Below, one piece after another: positions 32,437-42,017 of a stretch of 64,000 bases of DNA. Within the stretch, counting starts at the first letter, position 1. Every line of letters begins with the position of its first letter. The stretch is from contig NZ_LDNB01000010.1 of NCBI RefSeq assembly GCF_001026695.1, positions 350,884 through 414,883 on the forward strand. The letters run 5' to 3'. The notes under the pieces are model-generated. The model saw nothing but the letters and a program-made list of their open reading frames with translations, ran no database searches and had not been told where the DNA came from. The position numbers and the translations under genes are program-made. This stretch comes from Neobacillus vireti (lineage in GTDB: Bacteria > Bacillota > Bacilli > Bacillales > Cytobacillaceae).

Positions 32437-33507
32437 TTGAAAAAACGTAAAGTTGGATTGGCGCTATCACTTGTTCTTGCAGCAGGTACACTATTAAGTG
32501 CTTGTGGAAAAAGCAATGACACAGCTAAAGACGGAGGCAAAGATAAAAACTTCACTGTAGCCATGGTTACTGATGTCGGTGGTGTTGATGATAAATCATT
32601 TAACCAATCGTCATGGGAAGGACTTGTCAACTTCGGTAAAGCAAATGGATTGAAAAAAGGTAAAGACGGCTATGATTACCTTCCATCCCAATCAGATGCC
32701 GATTATACAACAAATCTAAATACTCTTGTCCGCAGAGGGTTTGACTTAGTATACGGTATCGGCTTCTTAATGCCTGATGCCGTTGAAGATGTCGCAAAAC
32801 AACATAAAGATAACCACTTTGCGATTGTTGATGAAGAAGTAGACCAGCCAAACGTTGCAAGTATTCTTTTCAAAGAGCAGGAATCGGGATTCCTTGCGGG
32901 TGTAGCAGCTGCACTTGCTACAAAATCTAACCACGTCGGCTTTATTGGCGGGATGGATGTCCCTGTTATCCAACGATTTGAAGCTGGTTTTTTAGCTGGT
33001 GTTAATGCTGCAAAACCAGAAGTAAAGGTCGATGTTCAAATTGCAGGTGTGTTTGACAAGGCTGAATATGGTCAGGCAATCGCTTCTAAAATGTATTCTT
33101 CCGGTGTAGACGTCATCTTCCACGCTGCTGGCGCAACTGGTAACGGTCTCTTCAAAGAAGCAACTGACAGAAAGAAAAAAGATCCTAGTAAAGAAATATG
33201 GGCTATTGGTGTAGACCGTGACCAAGCCGACATGGGTGAAGATGTCGTTCTTACATCAGCACTCAAACGCGTTGATGTCGCTGTACAAGATCTTGCTCAG
33301 AAAACTAAAGAAGGTAAATTCCCTGGCGGCAAAGTTACCTTATATGGTTTACATGAAGATGGTGTAGGATTAGCACCAATCAATGCGAAAGTCGCAAACA
33401 AGGACCAAATTGAAGCAACAGTTAAAGAATGGATTGAAAAAATAAAATCAGGTGCCATCAAAGTACCTGAATCACCAGCCGAAGCAAAAACATTTACTGG
33501 AAAATAA
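32437..33507 (+). CDS. BMP-family purine-nucleoside-binding lipoprotein
   Basis: 356 residues from a TTG behind AGGAGG. Signal peptide with lipobox LLSAC near residue 20. BMP/PnrA-type fold: VTDVGGVDDKSFNQSSWEGL, GIGFLMPDAVEDVAKQHKD, GVAAALATKSNHVGFIGGM and AIGVDRDQADMG. The B. subtilis relative NupN delivers nucleosides to an ABC importer. No transporter genes follow: the next element is a REP-B terminator, so the permease must be elsewhere. Confidence 0.9.
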   Translation: MKKRKVGLALSLVLAAGTLLSACGKSNDTAKDGGKDKNFTVAMVTDVGGVDDKSFNQSSWEGLVNFGKANGLKKGKDGYDYLPSQSDADYTTNLNTLVRRGFDLVYGIGFLMPDAVEDVAKQHKDNHFAIVDEEVDQPNVASILFKEQESGFLAGVAAALATKSNHVGFIGGMDVPVIQRFEAGFLAGVNAAKPEVKVDVQIAGVFDKAEYGQAIASKMYSSGVDVIFHAAGATGNGLFKEATDRKKKDPSKEIWAIGVDRDQADMGEDVVLTSALKRVDVAVQDLAQKTKEGKFPGGKVTLYGLHEDGVGLAPINAKVANKDQIEATVKEWIEKIKSGAIKVPESPAEAKTFTGK

Positions 33508-33514
33508 TAGTACG

Positions 33515-33552
33515 AAAAAAGGCGAACAGTGCCAGGCACTGTTCGCCTTTTT
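33515..33552. repeat. REP-B palindrome acting as terminator
   Basis: AAAAAAGGCGAACAGTGCC, one base, then the exact complement, ending in TTTTTT. It follows the BMP stop by 7 bases. Confidence 0.93.
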
Positions 33553-33652
33553 TAATGGGGTAAAAAATACAAAATCAAATGTAAACTTTGCTTAACATTA
33601 TGCATACAATATATTACATGATGTAAAAGCTACCATACAGGAGGTGTAAAAC

Positions 33653-34099
33653 ATGACCTATCAAGAAAAGAAAAGTATCGTATCATTGATAAGCGCGATA
33701 CTTATTTTCGTATCTTATTGCTTGTACATGTACCCTCAGTATCCTGAAGGGGGTCTGGAGTCAATTGAAACCTTTCGCTATTGGGGATCCTTCGTCCTCA
33801 TCTTGACTGTCGTTTCCATAGTTGCGCATATCATTATCAGCATTATTTTTAATATTGTCTTTAGAATTACGACGAGTGAAAAGGAACCCAGATTTGCGGA
33901 TGAACTTGATAAATTGATTGAGTTGAAAGCGTTCCGAAATTCTTTTTTTGTGTTTATCCTCGGCTTTCTTATTGCAATGGGATCGCTGATTATTTATCAG
34001 CCGTTACAGGCGATGTTCATTATCTTGATTATCTCAGGATTCATTTCCGATGTGACCGGCTCCATTACAAAATTTTATCACTATCGGAGAGGAGTGTAA
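33653..34099 (+). CDS. Membrane protein paired with an HTH regulator
   Basis: 148 residues, four likely transmembrane segments (about 10-28, 45-70, 97-117 and 120-138). AGGAGG lies 7 bases before the ATG. It is followed at 2 bases by a small Cro/CI regulator; this pair (integral membrane protein plus short HTH protein) is common in Firmicutes and probably works as a membrane-linked regulator. A short palindrome TTACATGATGTAA at 33614-33626 upstream may be the operator. Confidence 0.75.
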   Translation: MTYQEKKSIVSLISAILIFVSYCLYMYPQYPEGGLESIETFRYWGSFVLILTVVSIVAHIIISIIFNIVFRITTSEKEPRFADELDKLIELKAFRNSFFVFILGFLIAMGSLIIYQPLQAMFIILIISGFISDVTGSITKFYHYRRGV

Positions 34100-34101
34100 G
34101 A

Positions 34102-34332
34102 GTGGGCAAAACGCTTGTCGGCAATCATATTCGAAAATTACGATTCAACCATGATGAAATGACCCAGCAGCAGTTGGCTGACAAGGTGGGAGTAACAAGA
34201 CAAACGATTGTGGCTCTTGAAAAAGGAAACTACTCCCCATCTCTAGAACTGGCTTTTCGAATTGCTCATGCCTTTAACTTGCCTTTGGAAGAGGTATTCT
34301 TTTATGGGGACAACACCGAGTTTAAGAAATAG
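34102..34332 (+). CDS. Cro/CI-type HTH transcriptional regulator
   Basis: 76 residues from a GTG behind GGAGAGGAG. The HTH spans almost the whole protein: MTQQQLADKVGVTRQTIVALEKGNYSPSLE (recognition part GVTRQTIVALEKG). This compact type often regulates its own membrane-protein operon. Confidence 0.9.
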   Translation: MGKTLVGNHIRKLRFNHDEMTQQQLADKVGVTRQTIVALEKGNYSPSLELAFRIAHAFNLPLEEVFFYGDNTEFKK

Positions 34333-34370
34333 CTTTACCGTTTATGAATTTATTAAAAGGCGGAGATAAA

Positions 34371-35054
34371 ATGAGTTCAAACAAAAAAGCGGCAAATATT
34401 GTGGGAGTACTATTTATACTTGCATCCATAACGGCAATAATAGGTCTAATTTTATACGATCCCATCCTAAATGGCCCTGATTACATGATTAAAGGCAGCG
34501 AACATGCCAGCCAAGTGATACTGGGAGCGATTATGGAGTTAATTCTTGTCGTTTCAGTGGTTGGTACGGCAACGACCATGTTTCCAATTTTACGAAAGTA
34601 CAATGAAACGATAGCGCTTTGGCATGTTTGCTTCAGATTTCTTGAAGCGGTTATTATTACGGTTGGTGTAATCAGTGTGCTGTCCCTGTTGACCTTAAGC
34701 CGGGAATTTGTAGCAGCAGGCGTCCCGGATAGCACCTCTTTTCAAGCTTCAGGTACATTATTAAAAGCAATACATGACTGGACCTTTCTGCTTGGCCCCA
34801 ATTTCATGCTGGGTATCAATACAATGATGTACAGTTATATATTTTATAAATCCAAGCTCGTACCAAGGTTTATCGCCATCTTAGGTATGACAGGAGCAAT
34901 CTGTGTTTTTATTTGTGCCCTGTTAGTCATGTTCGGTGTCATTCAGCAACTTTCTGTTTGGGGTGGTATTTTAGCTCTTCCAGTAGCAGCTAATGAAATG
35001 ATTTTAGCTGTATGGCTCATCGTTAAAGGGTTCAATGGTTCTGCAAAAAAGTAA
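34371..35054 (+). CDS. DUF4386 membrane protein
   Basis: 227 residues from the ATG at 34371 behind GGCGGAG. Six likely transmembrane segments; KKAANIVGVLFILASITAII and ALWHVCFRFLEAVIITVGVI are DUF4386 features. Function unknown. Third gene of the same-strand group, 38 bases behind the HTH gene. Confidence 0.8.
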   Translation: MSSNKKAANIVGVLFILASITAIIGLILYDPILNGPDYMIKGSEHASQVILGAIMELILVVSVVGTATTMFPILRKYNETIALWHVCFRFLEAVIITVGVISVLSLLTLSREFVAAGVPDSTSFQASGTLLKAIHDWTFLLGPNFMLGINTMMYSYIFYKSKLVPRFIAILGMTGAICVFICALLVMFGVIQQLSVWGGILALPVAANEMILAVWLIVKGFNGSAKK

Positions 35055-35134
35055 TTGTCGAGATATTTCATTTCTAGTATTTTGAATATTAATTATTTTT
35101 AAGATTTATTCAAAGATTCTCCTTTTGAATCGAT

Positions 35135-35178
35135 AAAAAATAGAGCTGACTTGATATCTATAGTCAACTCTATTTTTT
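35135..35178. terminator. Bidirectional terminator
   Basis: AAAAAATAGAGCTGAC pairs with GTCAACTCTATTTTTT (one mismatch) around 12 bases. It separates the DUF4386 gene from the giant gene on the other strand. Confidence 0.9.
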
Positions 35179-35231
35179 ATGTTAAAAACAACATTATTAT
35201 TAGGGCCTAGCACTAGAATTCAATCATAAAG

Positions 35232-38200
35232 CTATTTTATCCAAGCACCATTTGACCCAAGCTTATATCCTTGAATAGTTGTGTTTGCTGCCATTTGTCC
35301 GCTCGCATACAAGTAGTACCATTTTGTGCCTGCCAGTACCCAGCCGGTTTTCATCGCACCACTGTTATCCAAGTAATACCATTTATCTCCGTTTAACAAC
35401 CAACCTGTCTTCATTGCACCATTGCTTTCTAGGTAATACCAAGTGGATCCAAGTTTTACCCAGCCAATTTTCATCGCACCACTTGAATCAAGGTAATACC
35501 ATTTGCCAGCGTCTAATAACCAGCCGGTCTTCATTGCACCATTTCTTTCTAAGTAATACCAAGTGGATCCAAGGTTTACCCAGCCAATTTTCATCGCACC
35601 ACTTGAATCAAGGTAATACCATTTGCCAGCGTCTAATAACCAGCCGGTCTTCATTGCTCCACTATTTTCTAAGTAATACCAAGTGGATCCAAGGTTTACC
35701 CAGCCTATTTTCATCGCACCACTTGAATCAAGGTAATACCATTTGCCAGCGTCTAATAACCAGCCGGTCTTCATTTCGCCATTCTGTTGCAGGTAATACC
35801 ATTTGTTCTTATCTAGTAGCCAGCCAGTTTTCATCATCCCTGTTTGAGGATCATAATAATACCACTTGCCAGCTTTAGAAACCCAGCCTTTTTCGCTATC
35901 TTCACTGCTTGGTATGTTTTCATATTCGGCTTTTAATGTAACCTTATTTGCTGGCATCGTAAATGTAAATTTATCTTCCGAAAACTCAACATTTTCAAGA
36001 CCTGTCGCAGTCCATTTTACAAACCTTTGTCCGCTTGGAACAACAGCCTTCACAGTAACTTGCGAGTCCTTTTTAATCTCAGCAGGACTGTTTACCTCAT
36101 TTCCGTCTACCGTAATGATTCCTCCATCCACAGTCAAAGAAGAGACAATTCCGTCTTCTACAATCAAAGGTATGGAGTATCCAGAGGAGTTCAAGTCTGC
36201 AAAGGTTATATCAAGGTCATATGTCCCTGCAACTAAATCGTCATATCCAGGTAACTTGATGATGTCATCCCAACAAATCTCAAGCAGATTCTCGGGTTGA
36301 CCATTGCCTGTGCTTGGGAACCAATATCCGCCTTGGGCATCAAGAACTAGTTTATTATCCTTCATAATCTTGACGCTTTTGACCGCTTTTCGATAGTTCT
36401 CTGGTTGAATTCCCAGAGCGCCTTCTCCAAAGTCTACCGTTACCCCAATATGTTTTTCAACTGCTCTGTTGTAATAGGCACTTGTTGAAACAAGGCTTGG
36501 AGCAACACCAGAAACGGAATCCGAAAGCTTGAATGTGACGTCAATATTGTGTACTTCCCTAACATTTTCAAAGGTATACTCGCCTGCCGCAGCCGCTTCT
36601 GGATTTTTTTCTCCGTCTATTTTAACGGTGTCAATTTCATAATATTTATTTGGTGTAAAGATAAACTTTTGACTCTGCCCACGCTCGACTAACACATTTC
36701 CTTCTGGAGAAATCGTCCCTCCCGAGCCTGCCGATGTGATAATCGTGACTAAGTTATCTTCAGCTCCTTCTCCACCAACATCAATCACTCTAGGTACAGG
36801 AACGTTATTCGTTGCATCCCAATCCCAAACGTCCTTAAAGTCCCATCCCAAAGCCTCGAATGTTGCTTTTTGTGTAAAATCAGATGCCGTCTTTCCAGTA
36901 AATGCAGGGACAATTCCTGATGGCAGTCCACTTGTGCTTAACTTGTCACTGTTATAGTAGTTTATTTGGTCTGTGTCGATAATCGGCCTGCTGCCAGACC
37001 AGTAGCCTCCAATTTTTCCAGGAGTAACCCCTTTTACTTCATTGGCGACAACATTGCCGTTTAAAGTTTGGAGTAGAGAGCCTGAAGATCCCCCCATATC
37101 ACCAACAAGGGCACCGGAATAATCATTTCCACCTGTGACCGTACCCATCACAACGTTATTAAGGATAACACTTCCAGTTTTTTCGTCTTTGACGGAAAGC
37201 GGCGAACCTGAAGCATTAAAGTTTGTACTTCCAATCAAGCCTCCAACTGTATTGCCATGAATATCTGTATGAACTTTAGAATTTTGCAAAGTACCTGCAT
37301 GGAGTGTACCTGCAATTCCCCCGATATTGCTGCCGCCAGTTACTTTTCCATCCACATAGACGTTTTCAATCGTGCCTGTGGAAGTCCCTGCAATAGCGCC
37401 TGTGCTATTGCTTCCGGTAATATCAGCATTCACCAATTTAAGATTTGCTACTTTGCCACCTGTGCCTACATAAGCAAAGAAGCCTGTGCTATTGTTGTTA
37501 CTCTCGATTTTCATATTGCTTATGGTATAACCATTACCGTTAAATGTGCCTAAAAACGGAGTTGGTGTGGTGCCCCCTCCGATTGCAGAAAATGGCACAT
37601 TACTCATATCAATATCTGCAGTTAACACGTATTTACCGTCAATCGGATAAGCGGATGTGCCAAACCCTTTTGACAATGCATCTAGCTCATTTGCTGTTCC
37701 GATTTTTACCGTAACTGTGCCACTGCCAGCAAGTGGTGTGACTTTAGCGGTGGCAGCACTTGTTGCTTCTCCGTTATAAAAGCCTGTTCCGGTGGCAACA
37801 CTGCGCAAATACAAACCTACATCTTCTGCTTTTATGGTATATTTCGATGATGTTTCACCTGCAATTGTTGTCCAGGTCGTGCCATCGTTTGAGCTCTCCC
37901 ATCTGAAAGACGCGGTAGCACTTGTAGGACTAACAGAGGCACTCAGTGTTTGTCCTTCTTTCGCAATCCCTGTGATGGCTACATCTGTAATGGTCAATTC
38001 ATCAGCATCTTTTGGGACTGACGGATAATTCCATGATGCTAAATTATGGGTCCGTGGTTTGTTTGTAACCAGTACGTTGTCATCCCCTGTAACCAAGTTC
38101 CCTTCTTTATCGTATCCTTTGCTTGTTACTCTGATTTCCTTTGGCGAAATAGAAATATTCGAAAAGCCTAGACCAATAGGTCTAACATCTACATAGGCGA

Positions 38201-40796
38201 CCTTTTCGGGGTCTCTCTTGTTACTTTCGAAATAAGGCCCGCGTCTGTCGTTATTTCCAGAATAGCTTGTGATATAGGTTGTTCCGTCACCGTAAGTCTG
38301 TGGTTCAATGTTTGCGCCATTTGCATATAGCTTTGTACGGACATAGAGATGATCGTGTCCCGCAAGCACCACATCAACTCCAGCTTCATCAAAAGCGGTT
38401 GTCCAGGATGCCACAGGGTTTGCCATACGATATCCGAAAAGAGATTTGTGGATGACAGCAACACGCCACTTTGTAGGGTTTTGTTTAACGACGGACTTCA
38501 TCCAGTCCTGCTGAGCCTTTATTTGCTCTTTACTGCTTTGATCCTGATAATCCATCATCATGAAAAGTGTATCACCGTAAACAAAATAGTAGTTGCTTGA
38601 CTCAAATTGCTTTTTGTCCATACCTGCTACCATTCTTTCAGTCCCGTTACCGCCGCCATAAAATGAAGCGCCGTTTTTAGGCGGATTGTAGCGTCCAAAA
38701 AGATTTTGCAATGTTGGGTCCACCGAGTCCCAGTTGCTGTCCGGCGCCCAGCTATTGCCTGCACCATCATACTCATGATTTCCAGTTCCTAAATACAATG
38801 GTACACGGGCAAACTTATCGGCATTTGCCTCAAAAAAAGTATCCCATTGATCTGTATCAAATGCATAAGAAACCTGATCACCCGAACTCAAAATAAATGC
38901 AGCATCCGGAAAATCAGTAAATGCTTGGTTAAGAGCTTTGTCATTGTGACTAGAATCAGGTGCTGCATGTACGTCAGTAACCCAGTTAAAGTTAAATGTA
39001 TCCAAATTGCTGTCAGGTGTTTTAAAACTAGCCGGTGATTCTACGCTGGAGACATTCTTCGCACCGTCACCAACTGCATATACATATTTCGTACCAGGTT
39101 CAAGTACAGCTGTTTCCGCTTTATGACTTTGTACTGGCGCAACAGAGTACTCAGTCCCAGCACCATTATAGTTCGCTTCTGAAATGGCATCCGAAAGATC
39201 TACCGTGTTATTTGTTCCGACAACAACATTTGTAAACTTTCCGCCATTGCTTTCAAAGTCTGATTTTTTAGCATAATAGAGTTGTGTTGTTTTTGTTGCT
39301 ACTGGCGTTACCCAGTTAAAGCGTGCGATATACTTGCCTTCCTCTTGTTTAAATGAATCATACAAGAAGGTTACAGAGGTTGGTTCCGTACCGCCGCCTG
39401 TCGGCTGGGTAATCTTATCCTCTGATTTTGTAATCGTGAAATTATCAATGACACGGAAAGGATTCTCGGAGCCTGTAGCTTTATAGTACGCTTTATAGGT
39501 TATCGCATTGCTCGTAACCTCTACCTTGCTGTACACACCCGGTGCATAAATTTTACCGCCGCCTGTACCTGTTTTATCAATGCGAAGGTCATAAAAATAA
39601 TCATTCCAAGACGTGTCACGGTTGTCGAGGCTGTAACCGTATTCGTAAACTGATCCCCCTATGACATAGGTAGGCGCTTCACCGAATTTTTCCTTTTCAA
39701 TGCTTCCTGTGCCTGCTGCAGTAGAAGTTGTCTTTAAAGTGGTTCTGGCATAGGCATGTTCATGACCATGGAATACCAAATCGATGCCTGCATCGGTCAG
39801 CTTTTTACCAATTACATTGTCCATATTATAGTGACTTGCACCTGGATCGTAGGGTGGAACATGAAAATATACTATTTTCCATGCCTTTGAGGTATTTGCA
39901 CTTTCTTTCTCTAAAAACTTCCATTGGATATCTTTGTCCGTGGAAGAAGCAAAAGAATTAAGAGAAATAAACAAGGCATCTCCATATTCAAAGGAATAAA
40001 CCGTCCCATCAGCAGCTGAAGACAACCCGTCTGGTTTATGTAAAGAAGTATGGTTAAATCTTGCTTTATACTGCACGAAATCTCTGTCATAGGATGCACC
40101 GTCATGATTACCTGGAGTTGCCATGATTGGCAGCGTATCTAAAAGGTTTTGAGCTGCATCAAAGAATAACTGCCATTGATCTGAAACATGCCCATCCTCT
40201 ACCACATCACCCATATGAAGAAGAAATGCAGCATCCTGTTCATTCTCCTTAATATAGTCATATAACTTGTTAGTGTTATCAAACGAACTAACAGATGTTC
40301 CCTGTGTATCCGGAGTAATTACAAAAGAAAACGGCTTGTTTGCAGCAGGATCCGCAGGTGCTATAAAACTAGCAATATCGCTATACCCGTCGCTGATGTT
40401 GCCAACTTTGTAATAATATTTTGAATCAGGAGTAAGATCCTTAATCACAACATTAAAGGAATTGATAGCTTTAAAGTCAGTCCGCCTATTCTCTGGAAAA
40501 ATATCTGTGGCAACTGGAGTAGTCTTTGTGGCGCTTTTTTTCACACCATCATCCAAGTTCGGTGACGTACCATAAATTATTTCTGAATTGGCCACCGATG
40601 GACCGGTTACCCAATTAAAACTCATCGCCGATTTACCTGCTTCCGCCCCTCCGCCTATACTCATGGCAATTTGTGACGGAATTCCCGCAGGTGCTGCTGC
40701 CGATGCTGGCTTTGGCGTTACAAGTCCAGCAACAGCTATAAGCACTGCTAAAAGTACTGAAATTAGTTTTGATAGTGATTCTTTTTTTCTGGTCAC
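35232..40796 (-). CDS. Giant secreted dual-metallophosphatase protein with choline-binding-type wall repeats
   Basis: 1854 residues from a GTG behind GAGGAG. Signal peptide ends near PASA (residue 34). Domains in order: purple-acid-phosphatase-type N-terminal module and first calcineurin-like phosphoesterase (about 40-460: HMGDVVEDG, PGNHDG, HGHEHAY); a second module and phosphoesterase (about 470-930: VTDVHAA, SSGDQVS, GTGNHEYDG, AGHDHLY); an Ig-like domain; GLUG-type beta-helix repeats (about 1060-1260: FLGTFNGNGYTISNMK, TGAIAGTSTG, IGGIAG); beta-strand repeats of the bacterial-repeat type; then about eleven choline-binding-type repeats (GWLLDAGKWYYLDSSGAMK). Both phosphatase sites look complete. 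It is likely held at the wall and releases phosphate, but the substrate is unknown. Confidence 0.85.
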   Translation of the reverse strand: MTRKKESLSKLISVLLAVLIAVAGLVTPKPASAAAPAGIPSQIAMSIGGGAEAGKSAMSFNWVTGPSVANSEIIYGTSPNLDDGVKKSATKTTPVATDIFPENRRTDFKAINSFNVVIKDLTPDSKYYYKVGNISDGYSDIASFIAPADPAANKPFSFVITPDTQGTSVSSFDNTNKLYDYIKENEQDAAFLLHMGDVVEDGHVSDQWQLFFDAAQNLLDTLPIMATPGNHDGASYDRDFVQYKARFNHTSLHKPDGLSSAADGTVYSFEYGDALFISLNSFASSTDKDIQWKFLEKESANTSKAWKIVYFHVPPYDPGASHYNMDNVIGKKLTDAGIDLVFHGHEHAYARTTLKTTSTAAGTGSIEKEKFGEAPTYVIGGSVYEYGYSLDNRDTSWNDYFYDLRIDKTGTGGGKIYAPGVYSKVEVTSNAITYKAYYKATGSENPFRVIDNFTITKSEDKITQPTGGGTEPTSVTFLYDSFKQEEGKYIARFNWVTPVATKTTQLYYAKKSDFESNGGKFTNVVVGTNNTVDLSDAISEANYNGAGTEYSVAPVQSHKAETAVLEPGTKYVYAVGDGAKNVSSVESPASFKTPDSNLDTFNFNWVTDVHAAPDSSHNDKALNQAFTDFPDAAFILSSGDQVSYAFDTDQWDTFFEANADKFARVPLYLGTGNHEYDGAGNSWAPDSNWDSVDPTLQNLFGRYNPPKNGASFYGGGNGTERMVAGMDKKQFESSNYYFVYGDTLFMMMDYQDQSSKEQIKAQQDWMKSVVKQNPTKWRVAVIHKSLFGYRMANPVASWTTAFDEAGVDVVLAGHDHLYVRTKLYANGANIEPQTYGDGTTYITSYSGNNDRRGPYFESNKRDPEKVAYVDVRPIGLGFSNISISPKEIRVTSKGYDKEGNLVTGDDNVLVTNKPRTHNLASWNYPSVPKDADELTITDVAITGIAKEGQTLSASVSPTSATASFRWESSNDGTTWTTIAGETSSKYTIKAEDVGLYLRSVATGTGFYNGEATSAATAKVTPLAGSGTVTVKIGTANELDALSKGFGTSAYPIDGKYVLTADIDMSNVPFSAIGGGTTPTPFLGTFNGNGYTISNMKIESNNNSTGFFAYVGTGGKVANLKLVNADITGSNSTGAIAGTSTGTIENVYVDGKVTGGSNIGGIAGTLHAGTLQNSKVHTDIHGNTVGGLIGSTNFNASGSPLSVKDEKTGSVILNNVVMGTVTGGNDYSGALVGDMGGSSGSLLQTLNGNVVANEVKGVTPGKIGGYWSGSRPIIDTDQINYYNSDKLSTSGLPSGIVPAFTGKTASDFTQKATFEALGWDFKDVWDWDATNNVPVPRVIDVGGEGAEDNLVTIITSAGSGGTISPEGNVLVERGQSQKFIFTPNKYYEIDTVKIDGEKNPEAAAAGEYTFENVREVHNIDVTFKLSDSVSGVAPSLVSTSAYYNRAVEKHIGVTVDFGEGALGIQPENYRKAVKSVKIMKDNKLVLDAQGGYWFPSTGNGQPENLLEICWDDIIKLPGYDDLVAGTYDLDITFADLNSSGYSIPLIVEDGIVSSLTVDGGIITVDGNEVNSPAEIKKDSQVTVKAVVPSGQRFVKWTATGLENVEFSEDKFTFTMPANKVTLKAEYENIPSSEDSEKGWVSKAGKWYYYDPQTGMMKTGWLLDKNKWYYLQQNGEMKTGWLLDAGKWYYLDSSGAMKIGWVNLGSTWYYLENSGAMKTGWLLDAGKWYYLDSSGAMKIGWVNLGSTWYYLERNGAMKTGWLLDAGKWYYLDSSGAMKIGWVKLGSTWYYLESNGAMKTGWLLNGDKWYYLDNSGAMKTGWVLAGTKWYYLYASGQMAANTTIQGYKLGSNGAWIK
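35270..35880 (-). repeat. Coding tandem repeats for the choline-binding-type modules
   Basis: About ten units of roughly 60 bases, arranged as alternating pairs (about 120 bases): GWLLDAGKWYYLDSSGAMK and GWVNLGSTWYYLESNGAMKT types. Several pairs are almost identical at the DNA level (compare 35460-35580, 35580-35700 and 35700-35790), so copy number may vary by recombination. Confidence 0.85.
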
Positions 40797-40801
40797 TCCT
40801 A

Positions 40802-40843
40802 TTAAACTCCTCTCATTTTAGGCATTGATTTTTTCTGGTACAC
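40802..40843 (-). CDS. Possible 13-codon upstream ORF from a duplicated start region
   Basis: GTG TAC CAG AAA AAA ... GTT TAA (MYQKKSMPKMRGV) behind AAAGGAGTTTAGTAG. The segment resembles the real start region of the giant gene (GAGGAGTTTAATAG, then GTGACCAGAAAAAAA), so about 40 bp were duplicated. The stop of the small frame overlaps the second ribosome site, 5 bases before the main GTG. Translation of it could influence the main gene. Not proven. Confidence 0.35.
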   Translation of the reverse strand: MYQKKSMPKMRGV

Positions 40844-40987
40844 CTACTAAACTCCTTTCATCAAAAGATACAACTTATATTATCTCTGCAGATTGTTAAT
40901 TTTGATTCATATATATATTAATAATAGGTAAATATTGTTGATTTTGGGTTTTTTCTAGAAAGTATGATTCCGATGCTGAACGTTTAA

Positions 40988-41027
40988 TAAAAGGAGGTCT
41001 CTCTGAAAATTGAGAGACCTCCTTTTA
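40988..41027. terminator. Strong hairpin, terminator-like
   Basis: TAAAAGGAGGTCTCTC and GAGAGACCTCCTTTTA form a perfect 16-bp stem around 8 bases. It lies between the promoter region of the giant gene and the UGDH fragment. Nothing else is seen in 40844-41118 apart from AT-rich promoter-like DNA. Confidence 0.8.
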
Positions 41028-41118
41028 CTTTATTGCGCACATGAACCTTAATGAAGTCTTTACACTCTTTTTACACTAGGTTAAGAAAGGCTCCTCAATT
41101 CTCTAATATAATAGTTAT

Positions 41119-41403
41119 AATGCTAAGCGAATATTAGGAAATACCATTGAATACGCATACGACATTCGATTTGCACTGCACGAAGCAGAACTGGCGATTA
41201 TCGCAACAGATTGGGACCAAATCAAACATGTCCCGCTGGAGGTATATTGTACCCATATGAAAGACTCGATTGTTATTGATGGGCGAAACTGTTATTCACT
41301 CCAGGAGATTCAAAAGTATCCAATTACCTATTTCTCAATAGGAAGGCCTTATGTTTTTAAAGATAGACCAAATGATTCATTAGTAAAGGAGAGCGGAGAA
41401 TGA
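41119..41403 (+). pseudogene. UDP-glucose/GDP-mannose 6-dehydrogenase, C-terminal fragment
   Basis: The frame NAKRILGNTIEYAYD, ALHEAELAIIATDWDQIK, SIVIDGRNCYSLQEIQ and on to TGA at 41401 is the UDP-binding C-terminal domain of UGDH. About 330 N-terminal residues with the NAD domain and catalytic Cys are missing, and there is no start. Its stop shares ATGA with the next gene, the trace of a former coupled operon. Confidence 0.8.
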
Positions 41404-41927
41404 GCAGAATGCTCCATGTATTTTACAGCTTAGAATGCCAGCTACTTCAGAAGGTAAATCGCCATTTTGATAGAAAACTTTTAAATCTCTTTTTCCGCTC
41501 GGTCACACACTTAGGAGGAGCAGACATTACCATTGCTGCCACTTTTCTTCTCATTCTTTTATCATCAGGGGAGGCTAGATTGACTGCTTTCGCCAGCGCA
41601 CTCGCTTTATCAGCAAGTCATATACCGGTCCATATTGTAAAGCAGCTGTTTCCCCGAAAACGGCCATATTTGTTGATAGAAAAAACAAAGACTCATAAGA
41701 ATCCATTACAAGATCATTCATTTCCTTCGGGACATACAACGGCGATTTTTTCCGTTTTGACCCCATATCTCTTATTTATTCCACAGCTTTCTTTTGTGCT
41801 AATTCCACTAGGGATTTGCGTAGGTATATCTCGAATGTACTTAGGTCTTCACTATCCATCAGATGTCATTGCTGGAGGAATCCTTGGTACGGTTGCTGGG
41901 AGTTTATGCTTTTATTTATTTATGTAA
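41400..41927 (+). CDS. PAP2-family phosphatase (undecaprenyl-diphosphatase/lipid phosphatase type)
   Basis: 175 residues. The three motifs are present: KQLFPRKRPY (KxxxxxxRP), HSFPSGHTTA (PSGH) and SRMYLGLHYPSDVIAGG (SRxxxxxHxxxD). Several transmembrane helices. Starts at the ATG inside the UGDH stop. It dephosphorylates a lipid pyrophosphate or phosphatidate at the membrane. It is the only intact gene of a damaged three-gene locus. Confidence 0.9.
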   Translation: MSRMLHVFYSLECQLLQKVNRHFDRKLLNLFFRSVTHLGGADITIAATFLLILLSSGEARLTAFASALALSASHIPVHIVKQLFPRKRPYLLIEKTKTHKNPLQDHSFPSGHTTAIFSVLTPYLLFIPQLSFVLIPLGICVGISRMYLGLHYPSDVIAGGILGTVAGSLCFYLFM

Positions 41928-41954
41928 TTAGAAGATTCAGTGAGGAGGGATTGT

Positions 41955-42017
41955 ATGAAGATTGCCATTTTCACAGATACCTTTTATCCAGACATCAACG
42001 AGAAAGGAGGTGCCTGA
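41955..42017 (+). pseudogene. Glycosyltransferase (GT4-type) N-terminus cut by a REP-A element
   Basis: Behind GAGGAGG, ATG starts MKIAIFTDTFYPDIN, the classic N-terminus of family-4 glycosyltransferases (usually followed by G and V). From 42000 the sequence is EKGGA-stop, read from a REP-A repeat. About 350 codons are missing. Confidence 0.75.

Noticed and set aside
35279..35878. Long plus-strand frame opposite the wall-binding repeats
   Set aside because: It mirrors the repeat structure of the real minus-strand gene and has no start signals of its own.
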